A stretch of 64,000 nt of DNA from CAYVTM01 sp964454645 (lineage in GTDB: Bacteria; Bacteroidota; Bacteroidia; Sphingobacteriales; Sphingobacteriaceae), in assembly GCA_964454645.1 (NCBI GenBank), contig CAYVTM010000003.1:229683-293682 (forward strand). Direction: 5' to 3'. Shown here piece after piece: positions 32,835-42,631 of the stretch. The stretch's first letter is position 1; each line of letters opens with the position of its first letter. Both the position numbers and the translations under genes were made by a program. Below the pieces are notes generated by a model, which made no database searches, was not told where the DNA came from, and worked only from the letters and a program-made list of their open reading frames with translations.

Positions 32835-35651
32835 ATGGCAAAATCAATCAAACAAGCAGATCCGAAAAAAGAGATCCTTATTAAAGGGGCTAGGGTTCAT
32901 AATCTGAAGAACATAGACGTTTGTATCCCTCAAAATAAATTGGTGGTCATAACCGGACTATCGGGTTCGGGGAAGTCGTCTTTGGCTTTTGATACCCTTT
33001 ATGCCGAAGGACAGCGGCGTTATGTTGAGAGCTTATCTTCCTATGCCCGACAATTTATGGGCAGAATGAATAAACCTGATGTGGATTATATCAAAGGAAT
33101 TGCACCCGCTATCGCCATCGAACAAAAAGTTACTGCGACTAATCCTCGTTCTACAGTAGGTACTTCCACTGAAATTTACGATTACCTGAAATTGCTATAT
33201 GCCCGAATCGGTAAAACGTTCTCTCCGATATCAGGCAAAGAAGTGAAGCGTGATACGGTAAGTTCGGTTTGTGATTTTATTTATACACACAAGGAAGAGG
33301 ATACCATTCTTATTCTTGCTCCTTTATATCCTCATAATAACAGAACGCTGAAGGAAGAACTGGCTATACTTTTACAAAAGGGCTTTAAGCGTGTAAAATA
33401 TGTGAATGAAATAAGAAAGATTGAGGAGATTATTGAGGATAAATTCATCAAAAATATAATCCTCAAAAAAAATACAGACGTTGAAATATTAATCGACAGG
33501 GTTATTCTTCAAAAGGAAGACGAAGATACACACTCGCGCTTTAACGATTCTTTACAAACTGCATTCTTTGAAGGCAAAGGGGATTGTATTATCATCATCG
33601 AAGATGAAAAGCAACATAAAGAACATCGCTTCTGCGATCGTTTCGAATTGGATGGAATGAAATTTGAAGACCCGAGTGTGCATTTCTTTAGTTTTAATAA
33701 TCCTTTCGGAGCCTGCAGAACTTGTGAAGGATATGGAAAAGTAATTGGTATCGATGAAGATCTGGTTGTTCCGGATAAAAGTAAATCGGTTTACGATTCG
33801 GCAATTGTACCCTGGAGAGGCGAAAAGATGAAAGAGTGGAATGATGCATTGATAAAAAATGCAGCTAAGTTCGACTTTCCTATTCATCGCCCTTATTATC
33901 AATTAACGGAAACACAACGGAAAATACTTTGGGAGGGAAATAAACATTTTAAAGGAATAAACGATTTTTTTAAATATCTCGAAGAACAAACCTATAAAAT
34001 TCAATACCGGGTAATGCTTTCGCGATACAGAGGAAAAACAAATTGCCCCGATTGTAAAGGCAGTCGTTTGCGTAAAGACGCTTCCTATGTGAAAATAAAT
34101 GATAAGTCGATTACCGATATTGTATTGATGCCGGTTGATAAGGCTTATGATTTTTTCAACAGTTTAAAACTTTCTAAGCATGATGAGCAAGTAGCAAAGC
34201 GTATTCTTACCGAAATTGTTAATCGCCTGAAATATCTTACAGATGTTGGCTTAGGATATCTCACGCTGAACCGTTTGTCGAACAGTTTGTCGGGAGGAGA
34301 ATCGCAACGTATTAATCTGGCAACTTCTTTGGGAAGTAGTTTGGTAGGCTCTTTATATATTTTGGATGAACCGAGTATAGGGCTGCATTCGCGCGATACA
34401 CAACGTTTGATAGGTGTACTGGAATCTTTACGCGATGCCGGTAATACGGTAATTGTTGTTGAGCATGATGAAGAAGTGATGCAGGCTGCCGATTATATTA
34501 TTGATATTGGCCCGGATGCGGGAAGAAACGGTGGTGAAATTATTTTTGAAGGAGTATATAAGGATATCCTGAAAAGTAAAACAAGTTGGACCGGTAAATA
34601 CCTCAGCGGTGCTGTAGCCATTGAGATTCCTAAGCAGCGAAGAAAATGGTCGGATTTTATTTTGTTGAAGGGAGCACGCGAAAATAATTTGAAGAATATT
34701 GATGTAAAGTTTCCGCTGCATACACTCACTGCTGTAACCGGAGTAAGCGGTTCAGGAAAAACAAGTTTAGTGAAGCGTATTTTAGTTCCTGCTTTGCAAA
34801 AGATTTTAGGCGATTATACTGTCGAACAAACCGGAGCTTTCGATAGCCTGGAAGGGGATTATAAAAAAATCAATCAGGTAGAGATGGTGGACCAGAATCC
34901 TATCGGAAAATCATCCCGTTCGAATCCGGTTACCTATGTAAAAGCTTATGATGATATTCGTAATCTGTTTGCAACGCAATCGGCCGCAAAAGCGATGAAT
35001 CTGAAGCCTGCCCATTTTTCGTTTAATGTGGATGGGGGACGATGTGAAATGTGCCAGGGTGAAGGTGAGGTAAAAGTGGAGATGCAGTTTATGGCGGATA
35101 TCTTTCTTCCTTGTGAAAGTTGTAATGGAAAGCGCTTCAAACAGGAAATTCTGAATATCACTTATCACGATAAAAATATTTCGGATGTATTGGGATTGAC
35201 AATTGATGAAGCATTGGAATTTTTCGCATCCGAGAAAAAGATCGTTGCAAAAATTCAGGCATTGGCAGATGTAGGCTTAGGGTATGTACATCTTGGCCAA
35301 TCCTCGAATACCCTTTCGGGGGGAGAAGCACAACGTATTAAGCTGGCCTCTTTTCTGGTAAAAGGAAATCATACACAACATACATTGTTCATTTTTGATG
35401 AACCTACAACCGGGCTGCATTTTCATGATATTCAAAAACTGATGAAATCCTTTGAAGCACTTATTCAGCAAGGTAATACCATTATCGTTATCGAACATAA
35501 TATAGATGTGGTAAAATGTGCCGATTGGGTGATTGATATTGGGCCGGAAGGCGGTGAAAAGGGTGGAAGCCTGGTATTTGAAGGCACCCCGGAACAATTG
35601 ATTAAAGATAAAAAATCATATACAGCTACGTATCTGGCATCAAAATTTTAG
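32835..35651 (+). CDS. uvrA: Excinuclease ABC subunit A
   Basis: 938 aa damage-sensing ATPase of nucleotide excision repair. It has two ABC modules: Walker A GLSGSGKSS (41-49) with signature LSGGESQRINLATS, and Walker A GVSGSGKTS with signature LSGGEAQRIKLASF. Zinc-binding CxxCxGxG/CxxCxGxR pairs are present in both halves (CRTCEGYGK...CPDCKGSR; CEMCQGEGE...CESCNGKR). Length is typical. It converges with the thioesterase gene, with a 4-base overlap of the two stops. Confidence 0.98.
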   Translation: MAKSIKQADPKKEILIKGARVHNLKNIDVCIPQNKLVVITGLSGSGKSSLAFDTLYAEGQRRYVESLSSYARQFMGRMNKPDVDYIKGIAPAIAIEQKVTATNPRSTVGTSTEIYDYLKLLYARIGKTFSPISGKEVKRDTVSSVCDFIYTHKEEDTILILAPLYPHNNRTLKEELAILLQKGFKRVKYVNEIRKIEEIIEDKFIKNIILKKNTDVEILIDRVILQKEDEDTHSRFNDSLQTAFFEGKGDCIIIIEDEKQHKEHRFCDRFELDGMKFEDPSVHFFSFNNPFGACRTCEGYGKVIGIDEDLVVPDKSKSVYDSAIVPWRGEKMKEWNDALIKNAAKFDFPIHRPYYQLTETQRKILWEGNKHFKGINDFFKYLEEQTYKIQYRVMLSRYRGKTNCPDCKGSRLRKDASYVKINDKSITDIVLMPVDKAYDFFNSLKLSKHDEQVAKRILTEIVNRLKYLTDVGLGYLTLNRLSNSLSGGESQRINLATSLGSSLVGSLYILDEPSIGLHSRDTQRLIGVLESLRDAGNTVIVVEHDEEVMQAADYIIDIGPDAGRNGGEIIFEGVYKDILKSKTSWTGKYLSGAVAIEIPKQRRKWSDFILLKGARENNLKNIDVKFPLHTLTAVTGVSGSGKTSLVKRILVPALQKILGDYTVEQTGAFDSLEGDYKKINQVEMVDQNPIGKSSRSNPVTYVKAYDDIRNLFATQSAAKAMNLKPAHFSFNVDGGRCEMCQGEGEVKVEMQFMADIFLPCESCNGKRFKQEILNITYHDKNISDVLGLTIDEALEFFASEKKIVAKIQALADVGLGYVHLGQSSNTLSGGEAQRIKLASFLVKGNHTQHTLFIFDEPTTGLHFHDIQKLMKSFEALIQQGNTIIVIEHNIDVVKCADWVIDIGPEGGEKGGSLVFEGTPEQLIKDKKSYTATYLASKF

Positions 35652-36088
35652 GCGATAGGTATTTCAAAACTTTCTGTCTTGGAAAAATTCATGAATGCTT
35701 CCATCAGTTCTGCCGGTAAGTCTCTTGCTAACTTGCGTTGTACCACATCCAGCCAGGATCCTTCAACGGTTAAGGTAGTTAACAGTTTTCCTTCGGGATT
35801 TACAAAACGATGCTCAAAAGTCCAGCGACTTGCATCCTTATTTATCTTTGCAAGATATACTTCTAATATAACCTCATCTCCTAAGCGAATCTCTCTGTGA
35901 AAGACTGCTTCTTCTCGGAATAGTACCGGGCCTATTTTCAATTCCTGAAATCGCTGCATCGTCAGTCCGATACTGTTTAATATTTCAATACGTTGTTGGG
36001 CGGCAAAATCGTAATAAACACTATGGCGTAAGTGGAAGTTTGGATCCAAATCGGACCAGCGAACCGATAAATGTTTTTTGTTGTTCAT
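35648..36088 (-). CDS. Acyl-CoA thioesterase, 4HBT hot-dog family
   Basis: 146 aa single hot-dog domain. VRWSDLDPNFHLRHSVYYDF carries the Asp-x-(N/D)-x-H pattern of the 4-hydroxybenzoyl-CoA thioesterase family, with the active-site Asp in SDLDPNFHL. LGDEVILEVYLAKINKDASR and WTFEHRFVNPEGKLLTTLTV form the central strands. It is similar to YbgC/FadM-like enzymes that hydrolyse acyl-CoA; the chain specificity is not visible. It lies upstream of ribF on the same strand convergent with uvrA, sharing a few bases with its end. Confidence 0.82.
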   Translation of the reverse strand: MNNKKHLSVRWSDLDPNFHLRHSVYYDFAAQQRIEILNSIGLTMQRFQELKIGPVLFREEAVFHREIRLGDEVILEVYLAKINKDASRWTFEHRFVNPEGKLLTTLTVEGSWLDVVQRKLARDLPAELMEAFMNFSKTESFEIPIA

Positions 36089-36099
36089 AGATAAAAAAA

Positions 36100-37026
36100 T
36101 TAAGTAAGTATTTTTTTTATCGCAATTTCATCTTCCCGGATCTGTGCCGTTAATTCTTCCAGCGAATTTAATTTTAAATCCCCACGCACAAATTGGATCA
36201 ATTCAATCTGAATCGACTCATCGTAAATATCTTCATTGAAACCAAATAAATTAATTTCTATTTTTTTATCCATACCGTCAATCGTCGGGCGATTTCCGAT
36301 ATAGAGCATGCCCTTGTAAACACCTGATTTTAAGGATGCCTGCGCAGCATAAATGCCATCGGCAGGAATTAACTTATAGGATTTAATAATCTGTACATTT
36401 GCCGTAGGAAACCCGATTGTACGCCCGATCTGATCGCCCTTGATAACTTTCCCCGTAAGCATAAAAGGATAACCTAAATATTGATTTGCGGTATGTATAT
36501 CTCCTTCCAATAAAGCATTGCGGATTTTGGTAGAACTTACGGCTATATCGTTTACATCCTGTTCCGGTATTTCCTCTACTTCGAAACCGTATTCAGGAGC
36601 GTAATGTTTGAGATGATTAAAAGTGCCTTCCCGGTTTTTTCCGAAATGATGATCGTACCCGATAACCAGTTTTTTAGTACCAATAGTATCTACCAAAATT
36701 TTTTGAATAAATTCCAGGGAGCTCAGACGGGAAAATTCTTTGGTGAAAGGAATAATTACCAGATGGCCTATTTCTGCTTGTTCTAACAGGGCGATCTTTT
36801 CATCGAGGGTGTTAATTAATTTTAAATCGTTGTCTTCGGGAAATAATACCAAACGCGGATGTGGAAAAAAAGTAAGGATGACGCTCTCCCCCTGTATTTG
36901 CTGAGCTACTTCGTTTAATCGGTTCACAATTTTTTGATGTCCGATGTGTACGCCATCAAAGGTTCCGGTAGTGACTACTGCATTATCTTTTTTTTGAAAG
37001 GCTTCCAGGCTCGTATATACCTTCAT
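36100..37026 (-). CDS. ribF: Bifunctional riboflavin kinase / FAD synthetase
   Basis: 308 aa from the ATG at 37026 (MKVYTSLEAF). A longer frame to 37158 would overlap the end of truB with unconserved sequence and is rejected. The FAD-synthetase half has the nucleotidyltransferase motif TGTFDGVHIGHQKIV, VIGYDHHFGKNREG and ISSTKIR-like VSSTKIRNALLEGD. The kinase half has GQV-type ITGKVIKGDQIGRTIGFPTA (here LTGKVIKG) and GVYKGMLYIGNRPTID. It converts riboflavin to FMN and FAD. It lies in the conserved order ftsX-DUF3098-uppP-truB-ribF. Confidence 0.96.
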   Translation of the reverse strand: MKVYTSLEAFQKKDNAVVTTGTFDGVHIGHQKIVNRLNEVAQQIQGESVILTFFPHPRLVLFPEDNDLKLINTLDEKIALLEQAEIGHLVIIPFTKEFSRLSSLEFIQKILVDTIGTKKLVIGYDHHFGKNREGTFNHLKHYAPEYGFEVEEIPEQDVNDIAVSSTKIRNALLEGDIHTANQYLGYPFMLTGKVIKGDQIGRTIGFPTANVQIIKSYKLIPADGIYAAQASLKSGVYKGMLYIGNRPTIDGMDKKIEINLFGFNEDIYDESIQIELIQFVRGDLKLNSLEELTAQIREDEIAIKKILT

Positions 37027-37087
37027 GAATTTTCGTAGAATATTTGGTATAAAGATATTTATTATCTGATGAATTATTAAATACTGT

Positions 37088-37795
37088 TCAGGTATTTTCG
37101 GTATAATTATGGCGCTCGGTAATAATTTTTTCCAATAAATCTTCCAGTTGCCAGGCATCCTCTACTTTGAATGACCCGTTACGGGTACGCCGCAAGGCGC
37201 TTAAATAAGCACCGTTGTTTAATTGCTTGCCAAAATCGTTTGCTATGGAACGAATGTAGGTGCCTTTACCACACACAATTCGAAAATCTAATTCAGGCAT
37301 ACGCAGCGCTGTAATTTCGAAGGCATGAATAATTACTTTGCGTGATTTTATTTGTACCTCTTCTCCTCTTCTGGCTTTTTCATAAGCGCGTTCTCCGTCA
37401 ATTTTTAAGGCTGAAAAAACAGGAGATACCTGATCAATCTCTCCAATAAAAGGCAAGCAGTTTTTATGAATATCTTCTTCTGTTATGTGCTCGTAGGGGA
37501 ATATTTGATTAATTTGTGTTTCTAAATCATAGGATGGTGTTGTAGCGCCTAAGGTAATCGTTCCGGTATATTCTTTTTCTTCGGCTTGATAGGTATCAAT
37601 CTGCTTGGTAAGTTTTCCCGTACAAACGATTAGGAGCCCGGTCGCTAATGGGTCTAATGTTCCGGCATGACCTACTTTAAGTTTTTTTATTTTTATAGTA
37701 TTGCGTATTTTCCCCACTACATCGAAGGATGTCCAATGCAAGGGCTTATCAATTAATAAGAGCTCCCCGTTTTTAAAATCAAAAGTAGTACTCAA
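37088..37795 (-). CDS. truB: tRNA pseudouridine(55) synthase
   Basis: 235 aa, TTG start (an in-frame stop lies two codons upstream and no ATG exists nearby). It makes the T-loop U55 pseudouridine. Motifs: NGELLLIDKPLHWTSFDVV, the catalytic Asp48 in GHAGTLDPLATGLL, EKEYTGTITLGATTPSYDLE, and RIVCGKGTYIRSIANDFGKQ. It is shorter than E. coli TruB (314 aa) because the C-terminal PUA domain is absent, which is the usual form in this phylum. It starts 11 bases after the uppP stop. Confidence 0.95.
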   Translation of the reverse strand: MSTTFDFKNGELLLIDKPLHWTSFDVVGKIRNTIKIKKLKVGHAGTLDPLATGLLIVCTGKLTKQIDTYQAEEKEYTGTITLGATTPSYDLETQINQIFPYEHITEEDIHKNCLPFIGEIDQVSPVFSALKIDGERAYEKARRGEEVQIKSRKVIIHAFEITALRMPELDFRIVCGKGTYIRSIANDFGKQLNNGAYLSALRRTRNGSFKVEDAWQLEDLLEKIITERHNYTENT

Positions 37796-37806
37796 GTATC
37801 AATAAA

Positions 37807-38595
37807 TTAAATAGTATGCAATTCTATTCCCATAAAATACAGGGTAAGAATTAACAAGCCGATGATTATCCGGTAATAACCGAAAATCTTAAATCCGTAT
37901 TGGGTAAGAAAAGCAATAAACGATTTGATAGCAATCATTGCTACAATAAATGCTACAATATTTCCGATAATAAGCAGGTTGATATGTCCGGGTTGGATAC
38001 GTTCATAACCTTCGTATAATTTATATACTGTTGCCGCAAACATCGTAGGGACTGCTAAAAAAAAAGAAAACTCTGCAGCTGTTTTTCGGTTCATTTTTTG
38101 GCTTAATCCTCCGATAATGGTAGCAGCAGAACGTGACACACCCGGAATCATGGCTATCACCTGAAATAACCCAACGCGGAAACTTTGTTTGTATGAAAGC
38201 TCCTGTTCTTCCTGAGAATCGTTTGCATGTGGGAAAAGCTTATCAATAAATAATAGAACAATTCCTCCCAGTAATAATGTTACAGCGACTACAATTACAT
38301 TCTCCAACATAGCATCGATGTAATCGCTCAATAAAAAACCAAAGACCGCTGATGGGATAAAGGCTACAAACAATTTGAAATAAAAATCTACCGTTCTGAA
38401 AAAACGTTTGAAATACAAAACGATTACAGATAGGATAGCTCCAAATTGTATGGCTACCGTAAAGAGTTTTGTAAATTCATCACTACTGATTCCCATAATG
38501 GAAGTAGCAATAATCATGTGGCCGGTAGAAGAAACAGGAAGGAATTCGGTAACCCCCTCAATAATTGCTATAAGAATAGCCTGAATAATACTCAT
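37807..38595 (-). CDS. uppP: Undecaprenyl-diphosphate phosphatase
   Basis: 262 aa polytopic membrane enzyme (BacA/UppP) that recycles undecaprenyl pyrophosphate to the carrier phosphate for peptidoglycan and polysaccharide synthesis. Signatures: AIIEGVTEFLPVSSTGHMII (EGxTEFLPVSSTGH) near the N-terminus and IPGVSRSAATIIGGL (PGxSRS) in the middle. About seven hydrophobic segments are visible. Its ATG overlaps the DUF3098 stop by one base (TAATG), indicating coupled translation. Confidence 0.96.
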   Translation of the reverse strand: MSIIQAILIAIIEGVTEFLPVSSTGHMIIATSIMGISSDEFTKLFTVAIQFGAILSVIVLYFKRFFRTVDFYFKLFVAFIPSAVFGFLLSDYIDAMLENVIVVAVTLLLGGIVLLFIDKLFPHANDSQEEQELSYKQSFRVGLFQVIAMIPGVSRSAATIIGGLSQKMNRKTAAEFSFFLAVPTMFAATVYKLYEGYERIQPGHINLLIIGNIVAFIVAMIAIKSFIAFLTQYGFKIFGYYRIIIGLLILTLYFMGIELHTI

Positions 38596-38840
38596 TAATT
38601 TTTATCCTTTGGCTTTTTTAAAATAGCAATCATAATCAATACAAATCCACCTATTGTAACAATAGGCGCTAAAGTGATTTTACGGAACGACATAATATCT
38701 TTTGTTCCGCTCATCAGGATAAAACCCAGAATAATTACGAGTACTCCAATAATAAATAGACGGTAGTTTTCTTTACCGAAAACGAAATCGGCTTTTTTTG
38801 CCGGATTTTGCTCTGTTTTTGTAGTGCTTTTCTTGCTCAT
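38595..38840 (-). CDS. DUF3098 family small membrane protein
   Basis: 81 aa. An N-terminal basic, soluble part (MSKKSTTKTEQNPAKKADFV) is followed by two transmembrane helices (LFIIGVLVIILGFILMSG and ITLAPIVTIGGFVLIMIAIL) with the conserved FGKENYRLF segment before the first. The family is conserved in Bacteroidota between ftsX and uppP, as here, which suggests a role in cell-wall synthesis or division. No function is known to me. It lies 16 bases after ftsX and overlaps uppP by one base. Confidence 0.88.
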   Translation of the reverse strand: MSKKSTTKTEQNPAKKADFVFGKENYRLFIIGVLVIILGFILMSGTKDIMSFRKITLAPIVTIGGFVLIMIAILKKPKDKN

Positions 38841-38856
38841 GTTTTTTCAAAAAAAA

Positions 38857-39735
38857 TTATTTACTGTATAAGTCGTCGGTACTTTGATTCAAATATTTGT
38901 TTACAGCCATAATTGTGCTGAAGAAAGAAATAATTAACCCCATAGAAATAATTCCTATGAAAAGAATCATAAATTCGAAATAATCCTGAAGAATAATTAA
39001 ATCCGGAACTTCTTTACGCGCAACAAATAATACCCCAATCAAAAAAGAAATAGCGATTAAGGCGCCGATAAATCCATGCATCAGCCCCGCCTGAATAAAT
39101 GGTTTACGGATAAAGCCTTTGGTTGCTCCTACCAATTGCATGCTTCTGATTAAGAAACGTTGTGAATACATTGCTAAGCGTATGGTATTATTGATGAGGG
39201 CAATAGCAATCAGCAATAAGACAACCCCAAATCCGAAAATAACGATGCTGATTGTACGCAGGTTATCATTTACCAAATCGATTAAAGACTGCTGATAGAT
39301 AACTTCCTTCACCATATCTTTCCGGGTAAGTTGTTTCTCGAAATTTTTAATGACCTCATTATTGGCATATTCTGCTTTCAGGTATACATCAATGGAAGAT
39401 AAGAGAGGATTGTAACCCAGAAATTTCACGAAATCTTCGCCCAAATCTTTGGAAAGGTTACGTGCCGCAAGCTCTTTGCTGATATATTGGGTTGATTTTA
39501 CTGCCTCATGATTTTCAATCTCTTTTTGAAGTTTAAAGATATCTACTTCCTTGGTATTTTCATTCAGGATAATATTTAAGACGATATTCTCCTTTACAAA
39601 ATTCGAGAGGTTCTTACCATGCAGAACAATCAGGCCCAATAGTCCCACCATCAACAATACCAATGATATGCTGAATATAGTTGAGATATAGAATGTTTTG
39701 ACTTTTCGAGAAGGTTTCTGTTTTGCCTTTGCCAT
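38857..39735 (-). CDS. ftsX: Cell division permease-like protein FtsX
   Basis: 292 aa. An N-terminal helix (YISTIFSISLVLLMVGLLGL) is followed by an extracytoplasmic domain (about 45-165; VLNIILNENTKEVDIFKLQK and LLSSIDVYLKAEYA) and three C-terminal helices (SIVIFGFGVVLLLIAIALIN, GLMHGFIGALIAISFLIGVL, FMILFIGIISMGLIISFFST). This is the FtsX topology. With FtsE it links the divisome to peptidoglycan hydrolases. ftsE is not adjacent, as usual in Bacteroidota. It is first of the ftsX-DUF3098-uppP-truB-ribF series and divergent from leuS. Confidence 0.93.
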   Translation of the reverse strand: MAKAKQKPSRKVKTFYISTIFSISLVLLMVGLLGLIVLHGKNLSNFVKENIVLNIILNENTKEVDIFKLQKEIENHEAVKSTQYISKELAARNLSKDLGEDFVKFLGYNPLLSSIDVYLKAEYANNEVIKNFEKQLTRKDMVKEVIYQQSLIDLVNDNLRTISIVIFGFGVVLLLIAIALINNTIRLAMYSQRFLIRSMQLVGATKGFIRKPFIQAGLMHGFIGALIAISFLIGVLFVARKEVPDLIILQDYFEFMILFIGIISMGLIISFFSTIMAVNKYLNQSTDDLYSK

Positions 39736-39860
39736 AAATATTCTGCTTAACCCTGCGAAGTTAAAAAAATCTTACACAAATGCTTTATTCCGTTGAAAAA
39801 ACACAAGAATGCTGATTTCTTGCCTCATTTTTAATAAATTCGCAGCTTAAATTTACGGGT

Positions 39861-42629
39861 ATGGATTATAAGTTTAAGCAGATAGAGAAGTATTGGCAGA
39901 AGTATTGGGCAGAGTACAAGAGCTTTAAAGCAGAGAATCAGTCGGATAAGCCTAAGTATTACGTATTGGATATGTTTCCGTATCCATCCGGAGCAGGCTT
40001 GCATGTGGGCCATCCGCTGGGTTATATCGCTTCCGATATTCTTGCAAGATACAAACGCCTTAAAGGTTATAATGTATTGCATCCCATGGGTTATGATTCT
40101 TTTGGCTTACCGGCGGAGCAGTATGCCATACAAACCGGGCAACATCCCGCTGTTACTACTGAAGTAAATATTAAACGTTACCGTCAGCAATTGGACAATA
40201 TGGGCTTTTCGTTCGATTGGGATAGGGAGGTACGTACCAGCGATCCGGCATTCTATCGATGGACGCAATGGATATTTATGCAATTGTTTAATTCATGGTA
40301 TGATAAAGAAAAGGATAAAGCCCAATCTGTCGGTTTATTGATTCAGAAATTTGAAGAGAGCGGAACAACTGAAGTTGCTGCTGTATGTGATGAAGCCTGT
40401 ATTTCTTTTTCGGCAGATGAATGGAAAGCAATGTCGCAGGGAGTACAGCAAAAAGAATTACTGAAATATCGCCTGGCATATTTAGCCGAATCGACCGTCA
40501 ACTGGTGCCCTGCCTTGGGAACAGTATTGGCGAATGATGAAGTGAAAGACGGATTTTCGGAGCGTGGCGGATATCCGGTGATACAGAAAAAAATGATGCA
40601 ATGGAGTATGCGCATTTCAGCTTATGCAGAACGTTTGTTGCAGGGATTGGATACGATCGACTGGACTGATGCGATTAAAGAAATGCAACGTAACTGGATT
40701 GGTAAAAGTGAAGGAGCAAGTTTGAAATTCAAAATTCAAAACAGCGATTTATATATAGAAATTTTTACAACACGTCCCGATACCGTTTTCGGTGTAAGCT
40801 TTGTAACGCTTGCCCCCGAGCATGAGTTGGTGGATCAAATTACAACTGCGGAGTTTAAAGCGCAGGTTGATGAATATAAAAAAGAAGCTTCCCTGCGTTC
40901 GGAAAGGGAGCGTATGGCAGATGTGAAAAAAGTGAGCGGCCGGTTTACAGGCGCTTATGTGGAGCATCCCTTTACGGGAAAGGCTATCCCGGTATGGATC
41001 GGCGATTATGTATTGTCGGGTTATGGAACCGGCGCTGTAATGGCTGTTCCGGCGCATGATACACGCGATTATACGTTCGCAAAACATTTTCAACTGCCAA
41101 TACTTGAAGTGGTTTCCGGTGGAGATGTTGCTGTAGAAGCTTACGATGCAAAAGAGGGTGTATTGATTAATTCCGGTTTTCTGAATGGTTTGCAGGTGAA
41201 AGGTGCGATGCGTAAAGCCATTGAAGAAATCGAAGCGCAGAACTTGGGTAAAGGAAAAATAAATTATCGTTTACGCGATGCAGTATTTGGACGCCAACGG
41301 TATTGGGGCGAACCCGTTCCGGTGTATTTTAAAAATGATCTTCCTTATCTGATCGAAGAAAAAGATTTACCTCTGCTTCTTCCGGAAGTAGATAAATATT
41401 TGCCGACAGAAGATGGGGAACCGCCTTTGGCAAGATCAAAAGATTGGAAATATAAAGATGAATTCGATTACGAATGGAGTACCATGCCGGGATGGGCAGG
41501 ATCGAGCTGGTATTGGTACCGATATATGGATGCGCAAAACGATAAAGCTTTTGTTTCTAAAGAGGCAATGCAATATTGGAAGGATGTGGATTTGTATATC
41601 GGCGGATCGGAACATGCAACCGGTCATTTATTATATGCCCGTTTCTGGAACAAGTTCCTGAAAGATATGGGATATGTAAATGCAGAAGAACCTTTTAAGA
41701 AATTGATTAATCAGGGAATGATACAGGGACGATCAAATTTTGTGTATCGTGTAGCGGGAGAGAATACTTTTGTTTCTAAAAACCTGATTAAAGATTATAC
41801 GGTTTCGATGATACATGTGGATGTGAATATAGTCGATCAGGATATTTTAAATATAGAAGCTTTCAAAAATTGGAGGGAAGAATATAAAGACGCCAAATTT
41901 ATGTTGGAAGCAGGGAAATACATCTGTGGAAACGAGGTTGAGAAAATGTCGAAGTCGAAATTCAATGTTGTTAATCCCGATGATTTGATCGAGCGTTACG
42001 GTGCCGATACCCTGCGTATGTACGAGATGTTCTTAGGGCCTCTGGAACAAAGCAAACCCTGGAATACAAATGGTATTGAAGGAGTATTTAAATTCCTGCG
42101 TAAATTCTGGAAACTATTTCACAACGATCAATTTAATTTTAGTATTTCGGATGAAGAGCCCGGCAAAGCGGAGTATAAAGCTTTGCATAAAATAATTAAG
42201 AAAGTTGAAGAAGATATTGATCGTTTTTCTTTCAATACTTCTGTTAGTGCGTTTATGATTTGTGTAAATGAGTTGACGGATCTGAAATGTAATAAACGCA
42301 AGATCCTCCAGGATCTGGTTATTGTACTTTCACCTTATGCTCCTCATATCTGTGAAGAACTTTGGAAATTATTGGGAAATCAGGAAGGTACACTTTCATA
42401 CGTTTCATATCCTGAATTCAATGAGCAGTATTTGCAGGAAGATGAGTTCAGTTATCCGGTTTCCATAAACGGTAAAACTCGTTTAACACTTCCATTCCCT
42501 TTAACGATGGAGACCCAGGAGATTGAGAAGCGAGTATTGGCGAATGAAAAAGTGCAATCGTATTTAGAAGGAAAAATACCGAAGAAGGTAATTATCGTTA
42601 AAGGCCGGATTGTAAATGTGGTTGTGTAA
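39861..42629 (+). CDS. leuS: Leucyl-tRNA synthetase
   Basis: 922 aa class I aminoacyl-tRNA synthetase. The HIGH motif is HVGH at 48-51 (AGLHVGHPLGYIASDILARY), KMSKS is at 695-699 (KMSKSKFNVVNP), and the editing CP1 domain includes FTTRPDTVFGVSFVTLAPEH and the conserved Asp region YGTGAVMAVPAHDTRDY. The protein is longer than E. coli LeuS (860 aa), with inserts around 130-190 and 590-660, which is common in this phylum. Single gene, divergent from ftsX and convergent with the solute-binding protein gene two bases after its stop. Confidence 0.98.
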   Translation: MDYKFKQIEKYWQKYWAEYKSFKAENQSDKPKYYVLDMFPYPSGAGLHVGHPLGYIASDILARYKRLKGYNVLHPMGYDSFGLPAEQYAIQTGQHPAVTTEVNIKRYRQQLDNMGFSFDWDREVRTSDPAFYRWTQWIFMQLFNSWYDKEKDKAQSVGLLIQKFEESGTTEVAAVCDEACISFSADEWKAMSQGVQQKELLKYRLAYLAESTVNWCPALGTVLANDEVKDGFSERGGYPVIQKKMMQWSMRISAYAERLLQGLDTIDWTDAIKEMQRNWIGKSEGASLKFKIQNSDLYIEIFTTRPDTVFGVSFVTLAPEHELVDQITTAEFKAQVDEYKKEASLRSERERMADVKKVSGRFTGAYVEHPFTGKAIPVWIGDYVLSGYGTGAVMAVPAHDTRDYTFAKHFQLPILEVVSGGDVAVEAYDAKEGVLINSGFLNGLQVKGAMRKAIEEIEAQNLGKGKINYRLRDAVFGRQRYWGEPVPVYFKNDLPYLIEEKDLPLLLPEVDKYLPTEDGEPPLARSKDWKYKDEFDYEWSTMPGWAGSSWYWYRYMDAQNDKAFVSKEAMQYWKDVDLYIGGSEHATGHLLYARFWNKFLKDMGYVNAEEPFKKLINQGMIQGRSNFVYRVAGENTFVSKNLIKDYTVSMIHVDVNIVDQDILNIEAFKNWREEYKDAKFMLEAGKYICGNEVEKMSKSKFNVVNPDDLIERYGADTLRMYEMFLGPLEQSKPWNTNGIEGVFKFLRKFWKLFHNDQFNFSISDEEPGKAEYKALHKIIKKVEEDIDRFSFNTSVSAFMICVNELTDLKCNKRKILQDLVIVLSPYAPHICEELWKLLGNQEGTLSYVSYPEFNEQYLQEDEFSYPVSINGKTRLTLPFPLTMETQEIEKRVLANEKVQSYLEGKIPKKVIIVKGRIVNVVV

Positions 42630-42631
42630 TT

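Noticed and set aside
37027..37158. N-terminal extension of ribF by 44 codons
   Set aside because: The extra sequence overlaps truB and is unlike the family; MKVYTSLEAF at 37026 is the natural start.
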